Shown here: positions 1 through 12,513 of the stretch, piece after piece | How positions within the stretch are numbered: position 1 is the stretch's first letter | Layout: the number at the start of each line of letters is the position of its first letter | Source of the DNA: Stictocephala bisonia | Taxonomy: Eukaryota; Arthropoda; Insecta; Hemiptera; Membracidae | Direction: 5' to 3' | DNA: 64,000 nt | NCBI GenBank assembly: GCA_035578905.1 | Contig: JAQJVL010000173.1 | Span: 310,001-374,000, forward strand | Made by a program: the position numbers and the translations under genes | The notes under the pieces: model-generated | What the model was told of the DNA's origin: nothing | Database searches by the model: none | Seen by the model: only the letters and a program-made list of their open reading frames with translations

Positions 1-1680
1 TGTTTATTTGTCACTGCTATTAATTAATGATATTTTCGAAAGACTAGTGGCCTTAGATTTTAAGTCTACATTTGCTCATCTACACTCACTCGAAATCCTT
101 TTTTGCCAATATCAGGATCAGCGTCATAAAATAAATAAATAAAATCGTTGTAATCTGGCCTTAATAAATAAAATAAAATAAAAACCTTATGGCTACTGAG
201 ACATTCCTACGGCCATAAGGCAGTAGCATCTGTTTCTTTTTTTCTCTGTGTTCATATTCACCAAGTATATGCAAATGTAATAAAATTAAACATAAAATAT
301 AAACCATCAACTTTTGAGGATTTTTTAATTACTTTCTAATTATAATTATTACAATATAATAATTATTTTGAGAGTACTCTTAGTTTTCACAGTTTTTTAA
401 TTTTACTAACTGTTTTTTTTTATATATATTTTACATCATCTATTTTATTTGTTACTTTATTGTGTGTGTTCTTTCACTTTTTTTTAAGTAAATTCTATTG
501 GTAGTGTCAACTCAAATTAAATAACAATTGAATGGATTCTGAACCAATTAAAAGCTTCAAAATAAAAATAAGAATACAATGAGAGAATTTTTAAGTTAGC
601 GTGTCATTCATACACGGAACACCCAAGTCTGCAGAGATGAATCCCATTGTGGATTTAATCTCTTAAAAGGGGCGATGTTAAATATGGAACATAGGGACTT
701 AATGATTTTTCAAAATATGTAACTTATACATTGTTTTAGATCATGTAAAGTTACTAGAGAATCCAATTTTTAGTTTTAAGAACAATGTATTTGTGATAAA
801 GTAATAAATATTGAATTTTTGTTTATTGCTTAGTGATTTTTTTTAATACAAACGAACAATCAACATTTTCAGAAATGGATTCTCTAATAACTTTTAAGCT
901 AATTCAAACTGCGTAAAAATTATAATTTTTCTGAAACAGTACTGATTCGCTTTTTACACTGTTCTTATAGGAATAAATCAAACATGACGACCACTTCTGC
1001 AGACTTTAAGATGTGAATTAAGGTCGAGACATTACTGGATGCCAAACCATTTAAACTACAAGCATTAAAACATTTACATAGTTCAAATGAAAGGACCTGA
1101 ACAAAAATCAAGCATAACCTATACAGCGTACAGCAATTTTCTTCTTCAATTGAATAACAAATACATGTTTTAAGTGCGAGGCATTTCTGATACAAACATA
1201 GCAAAAGGTACTTTAATCACAGGTTTGTTGTTTCAAAACAAGTATCTTATTTGTACGCTTAAATGTGAATTTAATTAAAATTGAAAATTAAACTGAAATA
1301 TAAAATGTAACAATTTTTGTTATTTTACATTCATAAACATGACCCGTACTTACAAGCCGTTCTTAAAGATTAAGTTATGTACCCCACTACTTGCCAACCG
1401 CAGTCCTTACTTCATCCCTTCTCTCTCTCTCCAGTGAAAGGTATGAAGAGGCCCCAATTAACAATAACACGTTCCACTAATTAATTAATTACAATATATG
1501 TTCAGTTTTATGTCTTTATTATCTATCACTTGTTTCCTCTTTCAGATTAATACTATTCCAATTACTTTATTTCCCTATCTGTATAAACCATTTTCATACG
1601 ATATCTGTATATATCGTATAAATCCTGTAATATATCTGTTTCAGTTTCTTGATCGTTGTTATTGCGAATGAGCTTGGTAC
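1..1680 (-). other. Putative Mob2 intron and left flank, no exon seen
   Basis: AT-rich sequence downstream of the Mob2 exon. No frame resembling the next Mob2 exon (the segment containing EFCT) could be found on the minus strand. A dispersed-repeat fragment lies at about 185-248. Nothing else is supported. Confidence 0.5.
185..248 (+). repeat. Dispersed repeat D (SINE-like), fragment
   Basis: The stretch from ACTGAGACATTCC through GGCCATAAG to TCTGTTTCTTTTTTTC resembles the segments at about 42722-42780 (plus) and 55085-55145 (minus). All three share a GCCATAAG or CCATAAG core about 12-20 bases after a GAGRC motif, then a T-rich tract. The third copy leads into a GGTTCGATTC B-box-like motif, which suggests a tRNA-derived SINE. 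Confidence 0.35.
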
Positions 1681-1686
1681 ACTTAC

Positions 1687-1850
1687 TGTGTGAGGCCAAC
1701 CACTCGTTATAGTCGAGTCCAGCTGGTAGGTCCACCAACACGCGCAAGTCGATGTCTGGTAGTTTCCGCTCCAACACCGTCTCCTCCAGGTAGAGCTTTG
1801 GTTCATCAGTGCACAGCGAGGTAGCATCTTTGTCTTTCCGCCGAGCTTTC
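1687..1850 (-). CDS. Mob2: Mob2-type MOB kinase activator, internal coding exon
   Basis: This exon encodes 54 complete codons of a MOB kinase activator that matches insect Mob2. The peptide starts KARRKDKD, continues through KLYLEETVLERKLPD, and ends LVDLPAGLDYNEWLASH, the conserved segment just before the first helix and zinc ligand of the Mob1/phocein fold. The minus-strand acceptor reads CTGTCTATAG at 1860-1851. The donor GTAAGT lies at 1686-1681. The exon enters with the third base of a codon and leaves after the first base of the next, as in Mob2 where LASH is followed by threonine. Family knowledge: Mob2 binds and activates NDR/Tricornered kinases in cell-shape and neuronal growth control. 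The downstream exon (EFCT and zinc ligands) would be at lower coordinates outside the window. Open frame beyond the splice sites on either side is intron read-through. Mob2 rather than Mob1, Mob3 or Mob4 is inferred from the RKARRKDKD start. Confidence 0.93.
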
Positions 1851-3130
1851 CTATAGACAGACATAACCAGTTTTGGTTAAGAACTTGACTAATGAAAGCA
1901 CACACATGAATATTTAATGAAACCCAAATTGCAAACCTTTTCTTACTATTTTATTTAAAAACCAATAATTTAGTTTAGGGAAGGCACTTGCAGGGGTAAT
2001 AAAATCCTGTAGAAGATATCAGTATAATAGTTCATATTTATTAAATTAAATAAACATACATGTAAAAAATATCGGTAACTCAAATCTTAATAGAATTGTA
2101 TTTATTGGTCGCTTGCTTACCTACATATTACACTGATACCTAGTTAAAATGTAAGTTGCTTTGAAGCAGTAAATTTAATCTTAGTCCCAGTAAAGAAACC
2201 AAAACATATTATTTAAGTTATTTCTTATAACTTAGTACAAATCTGATCGTGTTTCTCAAATGTAAGTTGCTTTGAAGCAGTAAATTTGATCTTAGTCACA
2301 GTACAGAAACCAAAACATATTATTTAAGTTATTTCTTATAACTCAGTACAAATCTGATTGTGTTTCTCAAATAACCACTCGAAGAGTCTGTCTTGACAAA
2401 GAGAAGACACATTGTTACTAAAGTAGGGTATAAAGTTTCTCCTAGTATGAAACTGAACACTAAGGTAGATGTGTGACTACAACATGATCCTCAGAACATA
2501 AAAATTAACTCATTTGCTATAGTAAAAAGACAGATGACGACCCCTGCCTATTTTTTTATAGAAGATACGAAACAATATCAAAACATTCATGAACAACTAG
2601 GTTTTCACAGCAACAAATTTTTCCAAGCTGTCATACATAATGAAAAAAACGAAAAAGAAGAAATATGATGAAAATAATCCAAATCAAATCGGCAGAACAA
2701 CTACGACTCCACCAGTAAATTCAGTTTAAACTACAACAGTATGTAGAAGTAGTCTAGGTTAGATTGGATGATGTGTTAGATTAGGAAATTTAATGTTATT
2801 TTTAGTGTAATGGATTAATTTTTATTCTGCCTGAAGATGAAGTGAGAACTTCGAATTTGGTTGCAGTAAACATAAAAAAGGATTGATTGGTGGTGAAAAA
2901 AGGAGGTCATTTTTTTTAACACATGCCAATGTTTAAGAATTTAAGAGAGTATAGTTTAAAAGTATTTTCCTCAAGTTCCTATATTTGATACTTTCAAGAA
3001 AATAAACACTGGATAGCTTTATTAATAACTAAAGCTTACCGGTTTAACCCTTTGAGGAAAAAAAAGTGCTAACTCTTTTTCCTCACTTTTCAAGTGCGAC
3101 ATGTAAAATATTTAGGCTAATAATTTGGAG
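1851..3130. other. Mob2 intron segment with a tandem duplication
   Basis: Non-coding and AT-rich. The only clear structure is the two-copy tandem duplication at 2150-2371. No exon-like frame was seen. Confidence 0.5.
2150..2371. repeat. Two-copy tandem duplication, unit 111 bp
   Basis: The segment starting GTAAGTTGCTTTGAAGCAG at 2151 recurs at 2262, exactly 111 bases later, and continues with a handful of substitutions to TGTTTCTCAAA. This is a recent local duplication. Confidence 0.9.
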
Positions 3131-3131
3131 A

Positions 3132-3240
3132 TATTCAATTCAATTCAAAACATCTTTATTCAAGTTACGTAAAGCTACTTACAGTGGAATAGTGTCAAAT
3201 ATACGCAAGTCTTTATACATTTATTTATAAAATATATTCT
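3132..3240 (-). mobile_element. LINE 3' end with GAATT tail (remnant)
   Basis: On the minus strand the sequence reads TTGAATAAAGATG followed by a GAATTGAATTGAAT tail. This is a typical 3' end of arthropod non-LTR retrotransposons of the Jockey/CR1 type: a polyadenylation-like AATAAA and a short simple-repeat tail. The body upstream is short and non-coding here. Confidence 0.4.
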
Positions 3241-3376
3241 AATAAAGATATAAGGGTACTTCTTTGACCAGAATGTTTATAATTCAGTACTTTATATGAA
3301 TAAATGTCCAAAAAGTCATCTCATAATTTTTAAATATTTATATTTTGTTTAAAAATGTATTTTTTTGTACGTTTAA

Positions 3377-4246
3377 CCCTAATACCGGTACGCTGCGAAA
3401 TTTCCGCAGTTTGTCTTATCTTAAAACCGGTAGACTGCGGAAATTCCGCAGTTTGACAGCACGCGACATAATCACTTGTCACAAAATAAACGTTAGCTGT
3501 ATCGATATGATTCTTTCACCATTGTAATCATCGAAAGATACCAAATCCGATGGTATACATCGATTATTGTTTCGATGTCTTTGCATCGATGTTACAAAGT
3601 GATGAAAAAGAAGAAACTTTGAAAGAAGCATCTGCGACCGGTCACCATTACTCCAAAGTAGACGCTGTCAGTCATTTGTTGTGTTGTTTTTGTTGTAATT
3701 GTGTTGTAAATATTCTCATATAACTATTTATATTATGTTAGAAAATACCATTATGGTAATTTTAAGAATAATTATAAGTCTATAGATGTGATAGTCAATT
3801 ATTTATGAATTTTTATTTACAATGATTTCCATGGTAACAAAATTTTAGGTTTATGTAGTAGTCACAGATATTATTATACAACTTTTTTATTCATAAACAT
3901 ATCTCTATATATTTTATATTTTCTAAAACTAGACAACATTTGCTACAAATTGGCTATCTTGGAATATAAAATTTATAAGTATTATATAATTTTATAGGCA
4001 TACCCCCACCCTTTTTTTATTTTTACTAATGCATTTTTGTAAATTTCAAACGTCAGGAAAAAACATACATATTTTATATGCACAATTTGCATGCTAATAT
4101 GATTGCCTGGTTCATTGTGAGTGCAAGGATATTATACAACCAGGTTTATTATATTTTGCTATTTTTTATGAATTTTATAAAAAAAATTAACGAAATGAGG
4201 AAAAACAGCCCGCCGGTTTAAGAAAATATAGCTGCCGGTAGTAGGG
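3377..4246. mobile_element. piggyBac-type MITE, 870 bp
   Basis: The element is flanked on both sides by TTAA (3373-3376 and 4247-4250), the piggyBac target-site duplication. The ends are inverted: CCCTAATACCGGTA on the left and, in reverse complement, CCCTACTACCGGCA on the right, 12 of 14 identical and starting with CCC as piggyBac ends do. Just inside the left end are two tandem modules, each with ACCGGTA and a near-palindrome (3393-3409 and 3435-3451, CTGCGGAAATTCCGCAG type). No transposase frame is present, so it is non-autonomous. Its ends differ from those of the coding piggyBac element at 37102, so a different transposase must have moved it. Confidence 0.8.
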
Positions 4247-4541
4247 TTAAAGCTCGTAAACAATATATATTTTATAATTGGGAAACTGTGTTATTGAAGT
4301 CTAAACTTAATCATCTACAAACACAGAAAAAAATATAACAATCGGATTAAAAATTTAAAAATTATAACATGAAATATTTTGTTAATACTATCAGATTCGT
4401 CTGTTAAAAGGCGTGTGTAGGTGGGGGTGAGATGACCTGATTTTACCACTGAAGAAATAACCTTTATTTTAATCTGATTCAGATAGGACCAATTCCTGAC
4501 TCAGATAGGCGTGATTCGATAGTCTGGTTAGTATTATTGAC

Positions 4542-4860
4542 ATGCCTGCCCACCCATACACGTACATCGGTATTGACCCACCCGCCAACCCATATACATA
4601 CAATGATATTGTCCCACCCGCCCACCCATACAAGTACAGTGGTATTGACCAACCCACCCGCCCATTAACGTACAGCGGTATTGACCCACCCGCCCACCCA
4701 TACAGTACAGTGGTATTGATCCACCCAACCAGCCATACACGTACAATGGAATTGACCCACCCGCCCACCCATACACGTTAAGTGGCATTACTCACCCGCC
4801 CACCCATACATATACAGTGGTATTGACCCACCCACCAAACCATAAACGTACAGTGGTACT
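4542..4860. repeat. 36-bp minisatellite, about 9 copies (locus 1)
   Basis: The core 'TGACCCACCCGCCCACCCAT' is followed by ACACGTACAGTGGTAT. Successive TATTGAC landmarks fall at 4571, 4607, 4643, 4679, 4713 and 4749, so the period is 36 (once 34). The apparent proteins in all frames here are products of the 12-codon period and are not genes. The same unit occurs at 14367-14503 and, in reverse complement, inside the Helitron at 48710-49050. Confidence 0.95.
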
Positions 4861-4861
4861 A

Positions 4862-6930
4862 TTATTGTCGGTTCTTTTCATTGATGTTATATTCCAACAG
4901 CTAACTCCCAACGTTTAAAAACATTCTCGAACGTCTTTGTATCATAAGTATCAAAGTCTGCATCATAACTTGTGTAACATTCTAGACATACAAGTTATCA
5001 TAAGCGGTAAATTGGATGTTATATGTAACAAACTTCAAATGATGAGATATCGTCAATCGGTCCTTACTGTGAAATTTAGTAATAACCGTATTTCGTCATT
5101 TCAGTCCTCAAGGGAAAAAAACGTAATTGACGAAATATAGTCATTCAGTCCCTAAAGGGAGGGATGTTTTTTTTAATATTTACACCACCAAACATTTTGC
5201 CAATGTTGTGATATGGCACTCTCAGTGGTATCTCTGTCTTAGAGATGGAGGACACCACATCACTGCATGGGCGAAATATTTAGGTATATAACTAACACCT
5301 TGGCACGGTCGTTACCAGAAGCTTTAGTTATTAGTAATGACAACAGCCACTTAAGCCTACGAAATAACTATAGCTTTATATAAAATTATAAAAATAAATT
5401 GTACAAGACTTGATTGGCTTTTCACTTCCAGTGACGCAAATATGACCTTCATATTGGAAGTATACGATCAAATCTTCTGGGTTAATCAAAATGAACATTC
5501 TAACCAAGTTCACGGGAGAATCAGTGATAGTACTGCATTATAGAGACTCCTGCCATGGTGCCTTCAGGCTGCCTAAAATATTAATGGTAGTGAGTTTAGT
5601 CTAGAAACAGCTACGCAAGCAATTATAAAGAGCAACAACAAATATTTAGTAGCAAAAACTTCCCTTTCCACCTGACTTTGGAAAAGAAGTGGCATATCTG
5701 GATTTTATTCAATTCCTAAATATTGATCAAGAAGCTAATATGTTAAGAATATAAGCTACAAGTTGTCTTTCGAGTGACCCCTCCTACTCAGAAAGATTTT
5801 TTTGGACTGAAGACAAAACCTTATCATTCAAATCTACTGTATAACCCTTTAAGCAACTGACAATGGTTTTAAATCGTCCATACATATACTATTTAACCTT
5901 TCCTGAATATTTTTTTCTATAAAATTCATATTGTTTTTAAACATGTAAAACACAACTTTGTGATAAAAGGTTAAGTGAGTTAATACAGAACTACGAGTAG
6001 AGTACTAATGTATGTTTCTATTACAGTACGGTCAGGGTAATCTGAATATTTCTTTGCAAGGGCCCGTTCGAACTATCAAGGTTTGAGAAAAAATGCTAAT
6101 TATTCTAAAAAATCATTTGATGAAATAATAAACTACAGTATTTTATAAACATAATAATAAGCTAGACAAGTACAGTAATGAAAAAAATTCAACTATTTCC
6201 ATACGTATTTGATAAAACTTCCGAGTTCACTTGTAAGAAAATGTTCATACCTTCAAACATTTTTTACATACAGTAAGTAAAAATCAAACAAATTAAACTA
6301 GTAAAATTTAATATAATTATTTAAGTACTCTGTCATTTTAAAGTTGAGAGTTTACGTTCATTTGACATACTTATCAGTAATTGAACGCGACATATTAAAA
6401 TAACAGTACTGTCAGTGTTATTATCCGAATCCAAAACTAACAAATTGAGACGTACAATGAAAACAGCTTTTTGCAAGTGGTTGGGAGGGTCGTTCGGGTA
6501 ACCATGTGATTCAGACTACCATGTATACTTATGTACGTTTCAATTTAACATAAAAGAAATGCCAACGTTGAATGTAATTATTATGTAAAATTAAATAACT
6601 ACAACTCTATAAATCAGTTTCGTAAGGCAGCGGAGAAGATTATTCTTGAATCCCAACACTTTTTATAAGCTACTTGATTATTTAGTCGTAACAATTAGTT
6701 TTTGTTGGCCTGGCGGGGGGAGGGGTTCCTACAAATGTGATGATTTTTATACAGTTAATAAAATTATATTTATCTAAATAACTTCTATAAAAAGGTTGGT
6801 AAAGAATACATACTAAAATATCCGCAACTTTACACTGCCAAATCTACCCAAAGTAGATTTCTTATATTTTGTCGACATGAATAGAATGAATAGACATGAA
6901 TGGTGCAGTTATTAAATCTATAACCACCAA
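4862..6930. other. Non-coding intronic sequence
   Basis: AT-rich with no credible exon, RNA gene or terminal repeat. A 67-codon frame at 4937 shows no domain. The same holds for 4251-4540. Confidence 0.45.
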
Positions 6931-6931
6931 T

Positions 6932-7042
6932 CACAATGGTGATGACCCTCCTACCCACCCAACACGTACTATAATGACCTTCCTACCCACCCAACACGTG
7001 CTATAGTGATGACCCTCCCACCCACCCAACATGTACTATGTT
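6932..7042. repeat. Diverged minisatellite, about 3 copies (locus 2)
   Basis: Three units of roughly 35-38 bases, each with the core CCCACCCAACACGTACTAT or a close variant and preceded by TGACCCTCCTA or similar. Aligned by eye, the unit resembles the 36-bp minisatellite (TGACCC.CC..CCCACCC.A.ACGTAC), so it is probably an older relative of that family. Confidence 0.7.
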
Positions 7043-8439
7043 AATGACTACATTACAGTTCGGACTACCACGACTGTACTGTATTTGCATTTAAAATTTT
7101 GAAAGCTTTATCTATATGAGGATCAAATTTACTAAGAGTTTTTTGATAATGCAGCTTTCAAATTACTGTGGGAAATAAGACTGGACGATTTTACTCCATG
7201 TCTAAGTATAATTAAAAATTATGCATTTTACAACAGTTTGACTAGAAAAGAGCGAACCTTACAGTATGAAAAATGATATTAATAACAAAGCCAAAACATT
7301 AAAATATTGTATTGTGATGGGCATGAAAAACTAAGGCTATAACCAGGAATTAAAAATCAAATGTGTGCAATAAAACTCTCTCTTTCAAATATTTTCATCC
7401 ATAAACTAATTATGAGTTGTTAAAATAATGTACAACTATTTCAGACTTTCGTTTTATAAATGGTATCAAAAGAAATAAATATTGGTAATTTTTGTTAAAG
7501 CGAATTTATTGCTTACATTAGTGCACTAAAAATGTTGTACATAATAGAACAGAAAAACAGTACCAATAAATGTTGAACAGTTGTTTAATTTTTCAGTATG
7601 TAATATGTATACCCATAAAACCAATAATCTTCTAGTAACCAAATTTACAAAAATGTGTGATAAAGCAAACTGCTGCTTTTTCTACAAATATTTTAAATCT
7701 AAAAAAAAAAAAAAAAAAACCACAGAATTTAAGACTATAAAAAATGTAGGAAAATTAGATATATTATGGAAACAAAATTTTCTTGACTATTTATTGTAAA
7801 AATATATGAACAAAAATGAAGTAAATGGCAGCTTTCTTACAGGTTTGATAAAAAATTTGGAATTTTTAAAAATTGGAAATATTCATTTACAGAGCAAAAT
7901 AAAGCACGAGGAACATTTAATACCAAAAGCAACGGCTGTTACTAAAATATCATTTCTGTTGTTTCTGAAAAATTTAAAGATAGTCTACATTTTAAAAAAA
8001 TGTAGGAGAGTGTGAGTTTTGAGTGAAAACGGCTTCACTAGCGACACTGACAATCAATAGACTTACTGGCCCGTTTTTCGTCTGTCACTAACAAGACCAA
8101 CACCTAGATTTACACGTGCGTTCAGTGGCTAGGTCACACATTGTTTGCCAATACATTCCTATATTTCTTCCCCGAACACCAAATGAGATAAATAGTACAT
8201 ATTTGAAGAAAACTTTCATTATAGTACACTAGTTGTTTATGCATGCTTTGTTACAGGATTAACATATAAAAAGTTAAATTTCAATTTCAATAAGCATTAC
8301 TTAGCTTATTTTTAAAATGTTCATTCTGTTTGTTTTTTCTTTAGCAGCTGATAATTAATTAAATAAATTAAATAATTCCTTCATAATACCATTGAAATTT
8401 TAAATACCAGTGAAGGCAAATCCTTTAAGTCAAATAATG
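7043..8439. other. Non-coding sequence with an A-tract
   Basis: AT-rich. An 18-base run of A lies at about 7701-7718. The frames at 7581 and 7806 are lysine/asparagine-rich by composition only and are not believed. Confidence 0.45.
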
Positions 8440-8576
8440 TATGAATGAGACCATACCAGACACCTTCTAGGTAGTGTTGACAACTTCTTCAAGTTTCATG
8501 ACGATCGGATGAATGGTGTAGTGATGTTAAAGGACAAATAGACATACTTACATTAATTTTTATTTATATAGATAGA
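8440..8576 (-). mobile_element. Helitron-like 5' terminus (fragment)
   Basis: Read on the minus strand from about 8576: TCTATCTATATAAATAAAA, then GTATGTCTATTTGTCC, then CCGATCG.CATGAAACTTG and GAAGTTGT. The same order of words is found at the 5' end of the Helitron at 48382: TCTATATCTATAAAAT, GTATGTTTGTCTGTCC, CCGATCGCCTTGAAACTTG, GAAGTTGT. Such a start is common in arthropod Helitrons. I could not find a matching 3' end, so the fragment may be truncated. Confidence 0.45.
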
Positions 8577-9413
8577 TTATATTTATTATTAATATTCATT
8601 TATAAAATGAAACTAAATTTACTATTAACACAATAATCATTCCAACAGGAACACAATATTCTTATTAATTTTTAACAATACTTCATAACTATATATCGAC
8701 AGTTTATTGCCTGTACTATAGATGTACAGTTCAGATATGTGCACAAACGTTTGTTCATAAATTGAATGTACTTTTTGATCAATTCATATTCCACTGTGCA
8801 AATTCGGTACATACCTGTACTACAGATGAACAGCCTCGAATATCTAACAAAATTGACATTTTTCTTAAGATGTAGTTGTTTCGATTAAGGAAAATGTATA
8901 CCAAAAAATGATACGGACAGTTTCAGTTGTAAATTACAGTTAAAAAATCAAATTTTTTGGTCACATCAAATTAACAAAAAATACCCAAATTAATTTCATT
9001 TGTGAGAAGTTAGATCCTTGTAAAAGCAGACTACAATGATAATCTGATACATTAGCCTATGAACTCAACAAACAATATTATCTTTTTTGTTTCAAATTGA
9101 TAAAACAATACTATTTGACCTATTTCCTCATTTTTTTTTTTTCTTTTTCTTAGCTGATACAATATGATAGTTTGCTCTTGACGCAAATACACAAATTTGA
9201 ACTAAACAACCAACTAAAGTTGTCTTTTTTTTACAGGTTAAGAGAAAATAAATTATTATTGAATTGCTGTAATTAATTTTTTAACTAGTTTTATTTTGAT
9301 TACAATCATATTTTTTTAATATATGAATGGAAAAATACAAAATTATATCTATTTCCAGCATACAAATACAGTTTTAAAGAAGCATAATGAATATATCAAT
9401 GGAAACATTAGTA

Positions 9414-9687
9414 CAGTAAACCCTCGATTTATCACAGTACAGTAAACCATCTTATGTCATATCATTATTATACTCAAGAAAGCTCACAAAAACTTTACAG
9501 ATAACAGTATCATCACCTAATTTTCCAAATTCTTAAATTATAATCAATTTTAGGTTAGGTTAAAGGGCACTAGGCCAGGAAATAGAATATAGGACATCAG
9601 CAAACTTAGCTTAGAAGACAAGTCCATTAACACTACAGTAGTAATAAACAAATACACGTGTGCACATGTGATTGTAATGGTTTACTG
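9414..9687. mobile_element. Possible pogo/Tigger-like MITE
   Basis: CAGTAAACCCTCGATTTATC after a TA at 9412-9413 resembles pogo/Tigger terminal repeats. A second CAGTAAACCAT follows at 9440. The reverse complement CAGTAAACCAT appears at the right end (…ATGGTTTACTG at 9677-9687). The right TA duplication is not clean, so the boundaries are tentative. Confidence 0.35.
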
Positions 9688-11205
9688 TTATGGTGTTAGT
9701 GGGATAGTCTTCTAAGGTAAGTGTGCTAATGTCTTATCTCTTCTAATATACTAATTAAATTAAAATAATAATCAGACTAACATAAATGTAATACAACAAA
9801 TCCATTTCAATTATATTAAATTACTTTGTACTAGGATGACATGTTTATTTATTAATAGAGTGAGTGAAGCTGCTCAATATCATCTAACAAGACACTTGAT
9901 TGAGACGTGGTATGATTACAGGCCACATTTTGCTAAGAAAACTCCGCTATGAAAGAGTCCCGAATGAAACAGGTCGGTAATAAAATCAGTTAATCAACTA
10001 AATCCCCTCCCCTTCCAAGGCATCACTTTTTGCCGACTACACTTCTTCCCTGACAATTATTGTTCTCTCAATAAAAATCCAAGGAGGAAAAATTCAATTT
10101 CTCTACAGCTTTTCTTTTGCTAGAGAACACTTCACAATGAACTTCACAATGTACTTCCTTACAGTTATTAAAAAAGTAACAAAACAAATATGTTGGCATT
10201 ACTTCTCTATTTAAATTGTGAACACGTTAAAAAGTTAATTCATTTTAAGAATTACATTTGTTACAGACTCGTTTAATAATTGACAATATTTATATATTTT
10301 TCTTTTTTTTATCTTTACTTTATAGTTTACATGGTTTTCAAACCTATCAACTTAATGAATTACCGAACATCAGAACAGCTGGGGGCTTGAATGCTTGACC
10401 TTGCACTCCATTGGAAAATGTTGTGATTGTCCAAAATCATGACGATGGAATAATTAAAAGTTCAAGAATTAGTTAGAATTTATGAATTACGCTTCATACA
10501 GTTTTCAAGTTTATAAAATGTAATCAACAACCAGAACCTTACACCTGTTAAAAAAATAAAATAGAAAAACTCCTTAATACTGATTTAAAACAGGATCTAT
10601 TTGTTAAAAGAGATGTGCGGCCCCAAGAGAGCCTAAAGGGTAGTGATTAATGTTTTCTGCTTGTTGTGCTACATGGAAATGTCCCCCCTTCTATCCCTTT
10701 CGAAAACTGTGAAGTACAGTAGTGATATTCCAGGAAACGGTTGGTCACAGAGGAAAGATTCTGGTGATGTTTAACAATCCTTTTTGGTTTTCGCACCAAC
10801 AAAAATATTTTATTGCTTTTAAATATATTGCTCAAGAGATCAATTGCTTATCCAGATTCCGAAAGAGACTGCCTTAGATAGTAAAGCTGGTTACGTAGTG
10901 TGTAGGTGTTAAGCTGCCTGAGACAAAGGAATATCTAAACAGCCATGACGGGTAGGTATTCATAAGCAACCTCAGGCGCTGATTACGATTTTAGTAACTT
11001 GTAGTTCACGCTGTAATCCAATGCTGCCTTGGAGACAAGCATTTGGCATATTGGAGAGTGGAAATAAGTAAGAGAATGTTGTTGTTGTTATTATTATTCA
11101 TTATTACGACTCTGATCATAGAGATATGTGTGATTATAAGGGGAGAATGAATGTGATAAGTGTATTTGAACAAATAAAACAATTGTTAGTAACTATGGTC
11201 CACTG
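9688..11205. other. Non-coding intronic sequence
   Basis: No credible exon or mobile-element end. The frame at 10647-10835 (minus) has no features beyond chance. Confidence 0.4.
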
Positions 11206-11209
11206 TTTC

Positions 11210-11465
11210 TTAGAAATGGCCAGAGCAACTAAGGGGACCTACAGCTTTATGTGAATCCGAACCACGTAGTATTGGTCTGATTTTCAGCTAATTGGTAAGC
11301 TTCAAACTCTGTTCTTTTACCTACACAACATCCTGACCCTGACTACCACTTAACTTGGACCATCTAGAACTGTCCATGTCGATGGTAACCATTGAGAGCA
11401 AGCCTTGTCGGTATGAAGAGTTCTGAGCATAGAACCATTGATTTTGTACACAAATAGATTTCATA
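11210..11465 (-). mobile_element. tRNA-derived SINE family A, copy 1
   Basis: Read on the minus strand it shares order and wording with copies at 26054 and 45029: AATGGTTCTATGCTCAG (B-box-like), CTCTCAATGGTTACCATCGACATGGACA, a middle part, AATTAGCTGAAAATCA.ACC, ATACTACGTGGTTCGGATTC and CATAAAGCTGTAGGTCCC. The A-box end is missing or degraded. Confidence 0.6.
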
Positions 11466-12513
11466 TCCAATGTTAAATTTTGAGTCTCAAAATATCAGCT
11501 GTTTTTGTGGTCCATCATGGAGCGCTAATGTAGTCCATGTAATTGTAATGCAGTTTAAACCAGCTGTGGTTGCGGGCCACACAAACTAACAAAATGACTG
11601 CCACAAATACTCCTATTAGATGGTTTATATAATCAATGATAGAACATAACGCCTATAATCTCACAACACTTTTTCCGCAAGTAGCTGCTGAGTTAGAGCA
11701 CTGCGCCATTAGTGCTGACGTTAGTTAGTTTCAAGCAAAACGGTTGTTGTCAACTTGATGCTCTATCACAGTGTCATACAGCTGATGAGCTGTATCAAAT
11801 TGAAACTTGTACCTTAGAAGTAGTGAATTTCGTAAAGTTAATTAAAATTAGACCTCTTGATTATTTGTCTTCAATTGAATAGTTCCTTCTGATGAAACTT
11901 AACTACTTTCATCTTAATTCACTTGACTCAACACTTTTTTAGTAATCAGTTGCCTCTTTAATCTCTCTTAAGAGAGAAAGAACTTGCAAGTTGTGTATAA
12001 TATCTGCCATACAATACTACAATGGTGCTTCACATGTGAAATTTGAATCAAATTTAACAACGTAAAAACACTCTACATAGAAATTGTTCAGTGAAATAGA
12101 ATTATCATTTCACAATGGACAATAGAAATAAAATATAGTTCTGATAAAACTCAAATTCATTAGTTCACCTTTACATTGTGTAACATAGTTTTTGTGCAAT
12201 TTGACTGGAGATGCAATTTCAACATGCACTCAAAAACATGTAAAAAGTATTATTCCTCTTTGTCCTATAGCTATCATCTTGATTTGTTTTACTTACTGAA
12301 GAGTCAGATTATAAAACTCACTAATGATAATTAATTGAAAGAACAGGTTTGATAGCTATTCATTTTTATTTTAGTAGCAGTTATTATTAACAGTGTTACT
12401 AAAATTAAGGTTCATAATAATAAATATTTTACTATTAATCTACCTTATTACATGGACAATACAACAAGTAAACTGGTCAAACATATGAAAACTCAAGTCA
12501 TTTCCCTACTCAC

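Noticed and set aside
1301..1360. Possible next Mob2 exon with donor CTT|GTAAGTAC near 1345
   Set aside because: No frame resembling the conserved EFCT segment lies before the donor.
1594..1905. Second minus-strand frame over the Mob2 exon
   Set aside because: Shadow of the real frame, which has the homology and phase.
4469..4788. Glycine/tryptophan- and proline-rich 'proteins' on both strands, also at 14348-14636 and 48682-49078
   Set aside because: Produced by the 36-bp minisatellite (12 codons per unit).
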